Origin: Bacteroidota bacterium
Lineage (GTDB): Bacteria > Bacteroidota > Bacteroidia > Palsa-965
DNA length: 48,181 nucleotides
Assembly (NCBI GenBank): GCA_013298545.1
Contig: JAAFIA010000035.1
Location: forward strand, 1-48,181
Direction of reading: 5' to 3'
Under the pieces are notes generated by a model. That model searched no databases and was not told where the DNA came from. It worked only from the letters and a program-made list of their open reading frames with translations. Shown here piece by piece: positions 16,947 to 25,575 of this stretch (the stretch's first letter is position 1; each line of letters begins with the position of its first letter). A program made the position numbers and the translations under genes.

Positions 16947-17816
16947 ATGTTTGTATCTGGTTTCACCATTGCGCGAAATGTCATTAAGTACGATTATCCC
17001 GTGCTGGAGGCTATACGTTCTGTTTTGCCGTTGTGCGATGAATTTGTGGTGGCGGTGGGCAAGTCGGACGATGATACGTTGGGCTTGATACGTGGGATGA
17101 ATGAGCCAAAAATAAAAATCATTGAAACGGTGTGGGACGATTCGTTGCGCGAGGGAGGCCGTGTGTTGGCACTTGAAACAGATAAAGCATACGCAGCTAT
17201 TGACGCAAGGGCCGATTGGTGTTTTTACATTCAAGCAGACGAAGTCATTCATGAACAATATTACGATGCCATTCGTGCGGAGATGGCGCGTTGGAAAGAT
17301 GATTTAAGTGTAGAAGGTTTGCTTTTTCAATACATCCATTTTTATGGTTCGTATGATTATGTGGCCGATTCGCGCAAATGGTATCGGCGCGAGGTGCGTA
17401 TTGTGCGCAAGAATGCGCGGGTGCGCTCGTACCGCGATGCACAAGGATTTCGGAATAGCGATAATTCGAAATTGCGTGTAAAAGCAATTCCGGCAAAAGT
17501 GTATCACTACGGTTGGGTAAAACCGCCTGAGGCACAACAAGCAAAGCAGCAATCGTTTCATAAAATGTGGCACGATGATTCGTGGATGCAGGAAAATATT
17601 CCGCAGGTTTCGGAATTTGATTATTCCCAGATTGATTCGTTGATTCATTTTTCGGAAACGCATCCGCAAGTCATGCAAGAACGCATCAAACGGCAGAATT
17701 GGAAATTCACGTTTGATCCGACACAGAAAAAGTGGGGCTTAAAAATGCGTATCTTGATGTGGATTGAGCGCGCGACGGGCTGGCGCGTGGGCGAGTATAA
17801 AAATTTCCGCTTTTAA
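16947..17816 (+). CDS. Family 2-like glycosyltransferase
   Basis: The frame extends upstream to 16866 through the palindromic repeat, but the ATG at 16947 begins the real GT-A start (MFVSGFTIARNVIKYDYPVLEA), giving 289 residues. SGFTIARN, VLPLCDEFVVAVGKSDDDTL and DWCFYIQADEVIHE (DxD-like metal site QADE near 96-99) fit family 2 transferases of the TagA/SunS-like branch. The sugar and acceptor are unknown, and no membrane segment is seen. Its last about 17 codons lie in the first unit of a 193-bp tandem repeat, so copies of its tail (GWRVGEYKNFRF) recur downstream without a gene. It converges on the DinB gene. Confidence 0.85.
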   Translation: MFVSGFTIARNVIKYDYPVLEAIRSVLPLCDEFVVAVGKSDDDTLGLIRGMNEPKIKIIETVWDDSLREGGRVLALETDKAYAAIDARADWCFYIQADEVIHEQYYDAIRAEMARWKDDLSVEGLLFQYIHFYGSYDYVADSRKWYRREVRIVRKNARVRSYRDAQGFRNSDNSKLRVKAIPAKVYHYGWVKPPEAQQAKQQSFHKMWHDDSWMQENIPQVSEFDYSQIDSLIHFSETHPQVMQERIKRQNWKFTFDPTQKKWGLKMRILMWIERATGWRVGEYKNFRF

Positions 17817-18234
17817 TTTTTAATTTCCCTGAAATAAGTAATCAAAATCTCCTCAGCGTTTGCAACGCGGAGGATTGAAATTCGCGTTTGTAACGCGAAA
17901 CAAGAGCTATTAAAAATTAGAATCGTTCTAAGAAGATTTCATGCCATACGAGTTAATTCAGCGCGCGACGAGCTGGCGCGTGGGCGAGTATAAAAATTTC
18001 CGCTTTTAATTTTTAATTTCCCTGAAATAAGTAATCAAAATCTCCTCAGCGTTTGCAACGCGGAGGATTGAAATTCGCGTTTGTAACGCGAAACAAGAGC
18101 TATTAAAAATTAGAATCGTTCTAAGAAGATTTCATGCCATACGGGTTAATTCAGCGCGCGACGAGCTGGCGCGTGGGGGAGTATAAAAACTTTCGCTTTT
18201 AATTTTAAATTTCTCTGAAATACGTTATCAAGTC
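17767..18234. repeat. 193-bp tandem repeat spanning the convergent ends of two genes (2.4 units)
   Basis: Units start at 17767, 17960 and 18153, each at the motif AGCGCGCGACG; units 1 and 2 are nearly identical and unit 3 stops after about 80 bp. Each unit carries the tail of the glycosyltransferase on the plus strand and, on the minus strand, LITYFREI, the tail of the DinB protein. Units 1 and 2 also hold two hairpins, GCGTTTGCAACGC and TTCGCGTTTGTAACGCGAA. The intergenic stretch 17817-18204 contains nothing else. Confidence 0.85.
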
Positions 18235-18693
18235 TGTTGATTCAAAACCTGATTCAACACCAGCCGTACGCATCATGGTAACCAACTGTCCGCGGTGAAA
18301 TGTGCTGTGATTCATGCAGTGCATCACAATTTCGCGGCGTGTATTTTGAAATGCGGTTCCTGCAATATTCGTGTATGCACACACTTCGTCCAAATCAACA
18401 TCGGTCCATGCAGTAACCAATTCTTCGAACGCTTCAGAGGTCTCAACAAATGGTGTTGGATCTACATCGGAAGGAAAATTTTTGCTTGGAAAATTGGTGA
18501 GCGATTGCCCTTGCAGGCGATGCAGCCAAATGGTTTCTGCATCCCAAATGTGCAGCACCGTTTTTCGAATGGTAGGAAAACTGCTGTGGAGATTAAAATC
18601 GAGAATGAGGTTACTGAGATTGCTCAAGCGAAGGGCCATGCGTTTGTTTGCCCAGGTATTGTAGCGAACGAGTGTATGAATGGTGTTTTCCAT
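18205..18693 (-). CDS. DinB-family protein
   Basis: This 162-residue four-helix protein of the DinB/YfiT superfamily begins LVRYNTWANKRMALRL. Three metal-type histidines are visible: HIWDAE near residue 48, and H-x-x-x-H in HCMNHSTFHRGQ near 125-134, the usual His triad of the fold. Members include metal-dependent thiol (bacillithiol-type) transferases, so a detoxification or thiol-transfer role is possible, but the substrate is unknown. The last codons lie in the third, partial unit of the 193-bp repeat. It is the last gene of an operon with the LutA-like and MFS genes, with 10-bp spacing. Confidence 0.88.
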   Translation of the reverse strand: MENTIHTLVRYNTWANKRMALRLSNLSNLILDFNLHSSFPTIRKTVLHIWDAETIWLHRLQGQSLTNFPSKNFPSDVDPTPFVETSEAFEELVTAWTDVDLDEVCAYTNIAGTAFQNTRREIVMHCMNHSTFHRGQLVTMMRTAGVESGFESTDLITYFREI

Positions 18694-18703
18694 AGCGCAT
18701 CAA

Positions 18704-19426
18704 TTATTCCCAACCCGTTGCGAGCACGTCAACCAAGTGCATCACTTTGATGGATTTGTTATTTTTCTTGATGTAGCCATCTAAATGCAACAAGCAAGAA
18801 AGATCGGTTGAAATAAAATACTCGGCACCAGCTTCTTCGGCAGCAGCCACTTTTTGCTCGGCCATGCTCACAGCGATATTTTCGTATTTGGTAGAAAACA
18901 TCCCCCCAAATCCGCAACACGTTTCGCAATCGCGCAGTTCACGCAATTCCAAGCCACGCACTTTGGAGAGCAATAAACGCGGTTCGCGCTTGATGCCATA
19001 CTCGCGCAAGCCCGCGCACGAATCATGAAAAACAGCGACGCCATTCAACACCGCTCCGAGGTCTGTTATCTTCAACACATTGACCAGAAAATCGGAAAAC
19101 TCGTGAATGTTTTTTTGAACTTGACGGTATTGATTGTGCAAGACCGAATTGTGAAACATCTCGCCATAATAATTCTTTACAAAGCCCGTGCACGAAGCCG
19201 ACGGCGATACAATGTACCGATCGTTCTGAAATTCTTTGATGCACTTCTCGCCTACTTCTTTGCAATGATCCCAATATCCGGCATTGAATGCAGGCTGCCC
19301 GCAACACGTTTGCTCGTGGTTGTAATTCACGCCACAGCCAACACGCTCAAGCACTTTAATCATATTCAGCGCAGTTTCGGGCTGCAACTGATCAACAAAG
19401 CAAGGAATAAAAAGATCGACAATCAT
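18704..19426 (-). CDS. LutA/YkgE-type CCG-domain protein
   Basis: The 240 residues hold two CCG (cysteine-rich) domains: TCCGQP with Cys41-Cys42, with Cys9 and Cys79 nearby, and ETCCGFGG with Cys170-Cys171, preceded by HDSCAGL. This is the LutA/GlpC/HdrB-type architecture that binds an Fe-S centre. LutA with LutB and LutC oxidises L-lactate, but no lutB or lutC is in the window, so the partner and substrate are unproven. It starts 3 bp after the MFS transporter gene ends, so the two are co-transcribed. The transporter might carry a substrate for this enzyme. Confidence 0.9.
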   Translation of the reverse strand: MIVDLFIPCFVDQLQPETALNMIKVLERVGCGVNYNHEQTCCGQPAFNAGYWDHCKEVGEKCIKEFQNDRYIVSPSASCTGFVKNYYGEMFHNSVLHNQYRQVQKNIHEFSDFLVNVLKITDLGAVLNGVAVFHDSCAGLREYGIKREPRLLLSKVRGLELRELRDCETCCGFGGMFSTKYENIAVSMAEQKVAAAEEAGAEYFISTDLSCLLHLDGYIKKNNKSIKVMHLVDVLATGWE

Positions 19427-19429
19427 GGT

Positions 19430-20746
19430 TTAATACACATTTTCAGATTTGGGGACACGCAACAAAAGCAGGAATCCGACAATAAAGAATGCGACAAGCG
19501 CTAAAACAGACGTGCGAATATCGGTCAGCCCTTCTATCAATCCGAACGTAAACGTACCAATGGCCAAACCTATTTTTTCGCTCACATCAAAGAAACTAAA
19601 ATAGGAAGCATGATCTTCTGTTTCGGGAAGCATTTTGGAATACGTTGAACGCGAGATGGCTTGAATTCCGCCCATAACCAAACCCACCACAGCAGCCGCA
19701 ATGTAAAACTGCCAAGGAAGATACACGAGGAAATAAACACCCGCACACAAGAAAATCCAGATGATGATGGCGATGGATAAGGCGCGTAGATTTCCAATTT
19801 TAGACGATAGTTTTGAAAACAAAAACGATCCCAAAATTCCAACAAACTGAATGATGAGGATGCTGACAATCAAATCTTGTGTTTGAATACCGCGTACTTC
19901 TTTGTTGGCAAAAGCCGTAGCCATAATCATGACCGTTTGCACCGCCATGTTGAACATAAAATAACTGGCTAAGTATCGACGCAATTGCAAACGGGTTTTA
20001 ATATCGGCCCAAACTTTGCCCAATTCGCGGTAGCCATTTTTCAAAATACTGCCTTCTACTTTGCGGTTGTAAACATTGTTGGGCAAACGCCGGAACGTAA
20101 CGAAAGCAAAACCAATCCACCACACACCAACCATCGGGAAGGCCCATTCAATCGGCAGAATTTTAGTAAACTGGGTAAGCACTAAAACAATAATCAACAA
20201 AATCGCGCTTCCAAAATACCCCATTGAAAAACCACGCGCACTGATGCGGTCATGATCTTTGCGTTCGGCAATTTCGGGCAAGTAAGCATTGTAATACACT
20301 AAACTTCCCCAGTAGCCAATGCTCGCAAAAAACAAGGGAAGAATCGTTAAACCAAGATGATAGGGCGTAAACGCAACACCACCATTATCGGGTTTAAAAA
20401 AGTAAAGCAACATGCTTGAAAAAGCACCGAGAAAACAAAAGAATTGCAGAAAACGTTTTTTATTTCCCGAATAATCAGCCACACCAGAAAGAATGGGTGC
20501 AATCAGCGCAACCACAACGTACGAAAGCGAAACGAGGTACGCGTAAAATTCGGTATTCTTAAACGTCAACCCAAAAAACGAAATTTGATCGTAAACCGTT
20601 TGAAGCGTTTTTTCGTCTTTGATGCTCGTCAGCTTCTCGTACATAATCGGGAAAATCGCCGACGAGATCACGAGTGGATAAACCGAATTGGCCCAGTCAT
20701 AAAATGTCCAGGCACGAATTATTTTTGGATCACCTTTTTGAATCAT
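19430..20746 (-). CDS. MFS transporter, UMF1/Atg22-like family
   Basis: This 438-residue inner-membrane protein has about 12 hydrophobic segments. The N-terminus IIRAWTFYDWANSVYPLVISSAIFPIMY and the later GMSMG-like RGFSMGYFGSAILL and MGGIQAISRSTYSKMLPE match the UMF1 (unknown major facilitator) family related to yeast Atg22. Substrates of bacterial UMF1 proteins are not established. It is the first gene of the operon with the CCG-domain and DinB genes. Its upstream region holds a hairpin-like GCGTTTGCAATGCG and the octamer repeat locus. Confidence 0.9.
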   Translation of the reverse strand: MIQKGDPKIIRAWTFYDWANSVYPLVISSAIFPIMYEKLTSIKDEKTLQTVYDQISFFGLTFKNTEFYAYLVSLSYVVVALIAPILSGVADYSGNKKRFLQFFCFLGAFSSMLLYFFKPDNGGVAFTPYHLGLTILPLFFASIGYWGSLVYYNAYLPEIAERKDHDRISARGFSMGYFGSAILLIIVLVLTQFTKILPIEWAFPMVGVWWIGFAFVTFRRLPNNVYNRKVEGSILKNGYRELGKVWADIKTRLQLRRYLASYFMFNMAVQTVMIMATAFANKEVRGIQTQDLIVSILIIQFVGILGSFLFSKLSSKIGNLRALSIAIIIWIFLCAGVYFLVYLPWQFYIAAAVVGLVMGGIQAISRSTYSKMLPETEDHASYFSFFDVSEKIGLAIGTFTFGLIEGLTDIRTSVLALVAFFIVGFLLLLRVPKSENVY

Positions 20747-20857
20747 GCAGGGTTAAAAGTAGTCAGCTTCCGGCGTTTGCAATGCGAATGTTGAAAAGTA
20801 GCTGTAAATGTTGATAGGCTTTTTTTGAGAATTTGAGTAGAAACACAATTTTATCTG

Positions 20858-20957
20858 GAATTGGCGATTGGGCGAATTACTGAATTGGCGATTAAACGCA
20901 TCAATTCACCAACTCACCAACTCACCAATTCACCAATTCACCAATTCGCTAATTCGA
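20858..20957. repeat. Octamer-based intergenic palindrome (locus B)
   Basis: The right half is six octamer units of the CAAYTCAC type in a row (ending in degenerate CAATTCGC and TAATTCG); the left half has the inverse in degenerate form (GAATTGGCGATT, GAATTACTGAATTGGCG). The centre ATTAAACGCATC at 20891-20902 is the reverse complement of the sequence at 16868-16879. It fills the gap between the divergently placed MFS start and the 3' end of the RecD-like gene. Confidence 0.75.
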
Positions 20958-20971
20958 CAATTTATAAGGTC

Positions 20972-22384
20972 TTATGTTTCAAAAAAATCATCTTTAAAAC
21001 CAATCAAATACACTTGTTCTGTTGTACGTGTAATGGCCGTGTAGAGCCAGCGTAAAAACTCGGTATTGATCATTTCGTCTGTAAGATAACCTTGTTCTAC
21101 AAAAACGGCTTTCCATTGTCCGCCTTGGGCTTTGTGGCAGGTAACCGCATACGCAAATTTCACTTGCAGCGCATTGTAAAACGGATCTTCTTTCATTTTG
21201 AGAAAGCGGTCGCGTTTGGTGGGGAGATGGGCGTAATCGGCGGCTACCGACTCAAACAATTGGCGTTGCTGGGTTTGGTTGAGGGCGGGGGCTTCGCTAT
21301 GCAAAGTATCTAACAAAATGCGGGCATCAAATTCGGGTTCGTCTGGCTCATCAATCATGCGAACAATGACATCTGAAAAACGAAATCCATGAAGCTCATA
21401 ACTTTTTCCAATACGCACCACTTCTACCGAATCGCCGTTGGCAATAAATCCGGCTCTCGATTCTTTCGGAAGCCAGAAATAATTATTCTTCACCACCATC
21501 AAGCGATCGCCGGGCGAAAGTTCGTCTTCTTGCCATTTGATGCGGATACGAATTTGTTGGTTCCAGATATTCGCGCGTTTGTTTGAGCGGGTAATCACAA
21601 TCGTTTCATCGAAACCATATTTCTGATACGTTTGCTCTAAAACATCTTGCAAATCGGCACCATCAAGGCGAATAAAATCGGGGTAATTATGTGTTACAAA
21701 TTTTGGTGTTTGCCCTTTTTCTTCGGCAATGTCAATACGCAGATTGGTTGCATTGAGTAAAACACCAGAATCTAATTGTTGCCTGACAACCTCGCGCAAC
21801 TCCAACGCCTCGACCGGAAAACCAAAACTGGTGTATAAATAATCGGCATTGAGGGCCGGACTTTTCGCTAAACCAACAGGAGGCAACTGCGCCGAATCGC
21901 CGACAAAAAGAATGCGGCAATTTTCGCCTGTATAAACGTAATGAAACAAATCTTCGAGCAAACTATGCGGAAATAATCCGGCTTCGTTTCCCCCCTCCCC
22001 AATCATCGACGCTTCATCAATGATGAATAACGTATCGATGTGCGGATTGCCTTGCAACGCATACGCCCCACCCGATTCGGGATTACTAGCCGGACGATAA
22101 ATTTTTTTGTGAATGGTCCACGCCCGCGAACGCGCATACGATGCAAGTACTTTAGCGGCTCGGCCAGTTGGTGCAAGCAACTCATATTTATAGCGAATAT
22201 GCGGCAAGGCTTTCACAAGCGCACTCATCAGCGTTGTTTTACCCGTACCCGCATACCCACGCAAAACAAAAACCCGTTCGGGATCAGGATGTTTTACAAA
22301 TGCTGCGATTTTAGAAATTGCCTCTATCTGTTGTAACGTGGGTTCAAACGGAAATTGACTGCGGATGATGTCGGCAAAATTCAT
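20972..22384 (-). CDS. RecD-like superfamily 1 DNA helicase
   Basis: The frame opens at a TTG (22417), but the ATG at 22384 gives MNFADIIRSQFPF, a better start, with 470 residues. Walker A is GYAGTGKTT at 43-51, followed by motif Ia APTGRAAKVL, Walker B IIDEAS at 121-126, motif III VGDSAQLPP, and a C-terminal TCHKAQGGQW with LYTAITRTTEQVYLIG (motifs V and VI). This is the 5'-3' RecD/Dda-type helicase core without the RecD2 N-terminal region. No RecB or RecC is nearby, so it probably works alone in repair or recombination, as the similar stand-alone Bacteroidota proteins are thought to do. Confidence 0.9.
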   Translation of the reverse strand: MNFADIIRSQFPFEPTLQQIEAISKIAAFVKHPDPERVFVLRGYAGTGKTTLMSALVKALPHIRYKYELLAPTGRAAKVLASYARSRAWTIHKKIYRPASNPESGGAYALQGNPHIDTLFIIDEASMIGEGGNEAGLFPHSLLEDLFHYVYTGENCRILFVGDSAQLPPVGLAKSPALNADYLYTSFGFPVEALELREVVRQQLDSGVLLNATNLRIDIAEEKGQTPKFVTHNYPDFIRLDGADLQDVLEQTYQKYGFDETIVITRSNKRANIWNQQIRIRIKWQEDELSPGDRLMVVKNNYFWLPKESRAGFIANGDSVEVVRIGKSYELHGFRFSDVIVRMIDEPDEPEFDARILLDTLHSEAPALNQTQQRQLFESVAADYAHLPTKRDRFLKMKEDPFYNALQVKFAYAVTCHKAQGGQWKAVFVEQGYLTDEMINTEFLRWLYTAITRTTEQVYLIGFKDDFFET

Positions 22385-22422
22385 GGAGTAAAGATCGGAT
22401 GCAAAAGACTTGCTCAAAAAAA

Positions 22423-23112
22423 TTATTCTACAAACTTATACCCAACACCACGCACCGAGAAAAAATGGCGCGGCTCACGTGGATTCTCTTCAAAATACTT
22501 TCGAAAACCTAGAATGTAGTTATCAATCGTTCGTGCGGTTGGCAGTGCATCATCGTTCCACAATTCTTCCAAGATCAAATCGCGCGAGACCACTTCTCCT
22601 TTTTTACGATAAAGTAAACGCAGCAATTCAACTTCGCGTTTGGTCAATGCCCATGTTCCATTCACGCCATTGGCCTCGAACGAAGTAAAGTCGATGCTAT
22701 TTTTACCAAAACGAATAACTGCCGATTCGGGCGCGGTTTCTGAACGCCTTGAACGCCGCACCAAATTTTGAACCCGCAATAAAAATTCTTCGAGGTTGAA
22801 TGGCTTTGTTAAATAATCATCTGCGCCCAGTCGTAATCCCGCAATTTTATCTTCACCCGTAGCTTTTGCGGTAAGAAATAAAACCGGAACATGAGCATCT
22901 TGTTTCCGAATTTCTGTACACACATCGAAGCCACTTTTATGCGGCATCATGACATCGAGAATAACCAAATCGAAGTGGTTTGGTACAAACGCATACAAGG
23001 CACCTGCACCATCAATGGTAGAAATTACCTCATAGCCTTCCAATTCCAGATTGAGGCGAATGGTTTTGAGCAAATGTTCTTCGTCGTCTGCAATTAAAAT
23101 GCGGTAATTCAT
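22423..23112 (-). CDS. OmpR/PhoB-family response regulator
   Basis: The frame is open further upstream, but the ATG at 23112 gives a standard receiver start (MNYRILIADDEEHLL) and 229 residues. The phosphorylation site is Asp53 (VILDVMMP), with the acidic pocket Asp9-Asp10, Thr81 and Lys103. The C-terminal winged helix contains LTKREVELLRLL and ARTIDNYILGFRKYFEENP, ending in FFSVRGVGYKFVE. No histidine kinase gene is adjacent, so the partner lies elsewhere. The 3' end is 38 bp from the start of the RecD-like gene on the same strand, so they may be co-transcribed. Confidence 0.95.
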   Translation of the reverse strand: MNYRILIADDEEHLLKTIRLNLELEGYEVISTIDGAGALYAFVPNHFDLVILDVMMPHKSGFDVCTEIRKQDAHVPVLFLTAKATGEDKIAGLRLGADDYLTKPFNLEEFLLRVQNLVRRSRRSETAPESAVIRFGKNSIDFTSFEANGVNGTWALTKREVELLRLLYRKKGEVVSRDLILEELWNDDALPTARTIDNYILGFRKYFEENPREPRHFFSVRGVGYKFVE

Positions 23113-23127
23113 GCGGCAAAGGTGCAA

Positions 23128-23159
23128 AAAAGGTAGCAAATACGCGTATTGGCCGCAAT
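23128..23159 (-). promoter_or_regulatory. Candidate promoter for the response regulator
   Basis: On the minus strand, ATTG (23156-23159) and TACCTTTT (23128-23135) are 20 bp apart, near the TTTG/TAnnTTTG consensus. The -7 box is about 15 bp before the start codon. Confidence 0.4.
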
Positions 23160-23253
23160 TTGGCATGTTTGTTTGTGGTTTTGACAAAAAAGTAGCATCT
23201 TCGCTTTCCTTAACCGCCTCATTTAGTCTCATTAACACACCAACCCAAACGTC

Positions 23254-25449
23254 ATGAAAAAACGTTTACTTTCCATGAGCGTAGCTGCGCTGATGCTTTC
23301 TACGGCATCTGTTTATGCTCAGAAACCTGCTAAAAATGCTCAACAAGCAGTTGATCACTCCAAGGATCATGTAACACACCGCAACTGCGGAACAATGGAT
23401 CACCTTGACATGTTGCGTCAACAAAATCCAAATGTTGATGCGCAGATGCAGCAAGAAGAACAACGCATCCAAAACTTTATCCAAAACGATTACAACCCAT
23501 CACAACGCGTGGTTTATACCATTCCTGTTGTGTTTCACGTGGTGTATCAAAATGCAACTGAAAACATTGGCGATCCGGCCTTGTTAGCACAATTGCAAGT
23601 ATTGAATGATGATTTCCGCAAACTTAATTCCGATGCAAGCCTTGTTCCAAGTGTTTGGCAAGGTATTGCTGCCGATTGCGAAATCAATTTCTGTTTAGCC
23701 ACAACCGATCCGCAAGGCAACCCGACAACGGGTATTACCCGCACACAAACATCCGATGCTTCGTTTAGCACCGATGACCAAATCAAATACAATGCACAAG
23801 GTGGAAAAGATGCTTGGCCTGCTTCAAGCTACTTGAATATCTGGGTTGGCGATTTGAGCGGTGGCCTTCTCGGCTATGCGCAATTTCCAAACACAGGCCC
23901 AGCAGCAACCGATGGTGTTGTTATTAACTACCGTTATACAGGAACAACAGCAACAGGTGCTCAACCACCATTCGACAAAGGCCGTACAGCTACACACGAA
24001 GTTGGTCACTGGCTCAACTTGTACCACATCTGGGGTGATGATGGTGGAGCATGTAGCGGTTCTGACCAAGTTGCCGATACACCAAACCAAGCCAATGCTA
24101 CTGGTGGTTGCTTCAATGCAGGAACGGTTTTAACGGACAATTGTGCGCCAAACGCTCCGGGCTATCAATGGCAAAATTACATGGACTACACCGATGATGC
24201 GTGTATGTACATGTTTACCAACGGACAAAAAGCACGTGTTCAAGCAATCATGGCAGGTTCACGCAATTCGCTTGCGAACTCTCAGGGTTGCAACAGTTCA
24301 CAAGTTCCGAATGATGCAGGTATTTTTGCCATTGTTACCCCAACCGGAACAATTTGCAATACCACATTTACTCCAGTTGTTACCCTCAAGAATTTTGGCT
24401 CGGCCAACCTCACTGCCGTAACCATCAATTACCGTATTGATAATAACGCCAACCAAACGTATGCTTGGGCTGGAAACTTGGGAACAAATGCAACGGTAAA
24501 CGTTACCTTACCTTCGATGAATACATCTGCAGGTGCTCATACGTTTACGGCTTTTACAACCAGTCCAAATAACCAAGCCGATGCCAATGCTGGCAATGAC
24601 CAAGCAGCGGGTAGTTTTACAGCAAATGCCAACGGACAAAATTTACCGTTAACAGAAGGATTTGAAGGTACGACATTCCCTCCTGCTGGTTGGACATTAA
24701 CCAATCCTGATGCTGCTACAACATGGGCGCGTACTACTCAAGCGGCTAAAACGGGTGTTGCTTCTGCTTATATGGACAACCTGAACTACAATGCTAATGG
24801 CGAGCGCGACTTCTTGATGCTCCCGGGTTTAAATTTGACTTCGGTTACTAATCCGGTAATGACATTCCAAGTGGCGTATCAATTATACACTGATCCAAAC
24901 AGCAATCCAAACTATTCAGATACCCTGATTGTTCAAATTTCTACGGATTGCGGTGCAACTTGGACCAACCTCTATTTGAAATATGGAACACAGTTGACAA
25001 CCATTGTTCCAACATTCAGCACCAACGAATTTGTACCTACACAAAGTCAGTGGCGCTTAGAAACGGTATCGCTCACCTCCTACTCGTCTGCAACCAATGC
25101 CATGTTCCGTTTCATCAACAGCACACAATACGAAAACCAGTTGTATGTTGACGATATCAATATCATGAATAGCACCGATGTTTCGGAAAGCCCACTTGCC
25201 AATACAATCAACTTGTTCCCGAATCCGACACAAGGCAGCACAACCATCAACGTTGCACTATTGAACCGTCAAGATCTCAACATTCAAGTTGTCAATGCCC
25301 TTGGACAAACAGTTCAGACCATTTCTGAAAACAATACTTATGGCGGAAACTACACACTTGATTTGAGCAATGCTCCTGCAGGTGTTTATTTTGTTGAAGT
25401 AACGTCTGGTAATGAGAAGGCTGTTAAACGCCTGGTAGTTACGCATTAA
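23254..25449 (+). CDS. Secreted M43-family (pappalysin-like) metalloprotease with T9SS type A sorting domain
   Basis: This 731-residue exported zinc protease has a signal peptide (MKKRLLSMSVAALMLSTASVYAQ) and a propeptide-like region, then a catalytic domain: VVFHVVYQN, FCLATTDPQGNPTTGI, and HEVGHWLNLYH at 248-258, the metzincin HExxHxxxxxH zinc site, with the Met-turn QNYMDY near 310. Residues about 355-455 form a CARDB-like domain (VTLKNFGSANLTAVTINYRI). About 465-640 is a MAM/lectin-like jelly roll (EGFEG, PAGWTLTNPD, LYVDDINI). The end (LFPNPTQGSTTINV, NALGQTVQ, PAGVYFVEV, KRLVVTH) is a type A sorting domain. It likely degrades proteins outside the cell, and a terminator follows. Confidence 0.93.
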   Translation: MKKRLLSMSVAALMLSTASVYAQKPAKNAQQAVDHSKDHVTHRNCGTMDHLDMLRQQNPNVDAQMQQEEQRIQNFIQNDYNPSQRVVYTIPVVFHVVYQNATENIGDPALLAQLQVLNDDFRKLNSDASLVPSVWQGIAADCEINFCLATTDPQGNPTTGITRTQTSDASFSTDDQIKYNAQGGKDAWPASSYLNIWVGDLSGGLLGYAQFPNTGPAATDGVVINYRYTGTTATGAQPPFDKGRTATHEVGHWLNLYHIWGDDGGACSGSDQVADTPNQANATGGCFNAGTVLTDNCAPNAPGYQWQNYMDYTDDACMYMFTNGQKARVQAIMAGSRNSLANSQGCNSSQVPNDAGIFAIVTPTGTICNTTFTPVVTLKNFGSANLTAVTINYRIDNNANQTYAWAGNLGTNATVNVTLPSMNTSAGAHTFTAFTTSPNNQADANAGNDQAAGSFTANANGQNLPLTEGFEGTTFPPAGWTLTNPDAATTWARTTQAAKTGVASAYMDNLNYNANGERDFLMLPGLNLTSVTNPVMTFQVAYQLYTDPNSNPNYSDTLIVQISTDCGATWTNLYLKYGTQLTTIVPTFSTNEFVPTQSQWRLETVSLTSYSSATNAMFRFINSTQYENQLYVDDINIMNSTDVSESPLANTINLFPNPTQGSTTINVALLNRQDLNIQVVNALGQTVQTISENNTYGGNYTLDLSNAPAGVYFVEVTSGNEKAVKRLVVTH

Positions 25450-25467
25450 TCGTTTTTTCTTTTCATG

Positions 25468-25503
25468 AAGACCGCCGTTTAATTCATCGGCGGTCTTTTT
25501 TTT
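25468..25503 (+). terminator. Rho-independent terminator of the metalloprotease gene
   Basis: AAGACCGCCG and CGGCGGTCTT form a perfect 10-bp GC-rich stem with a 10-nt loop, followed by a run of T residues. Confidence 0.9.
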
Positions 25504-25575
25504 GCGTTTAAATCAGCTTATTTCTGTGTTCAAAAGTGTATTTTTAACCCAAATCACTTTTTTCATTTTCTGGCC

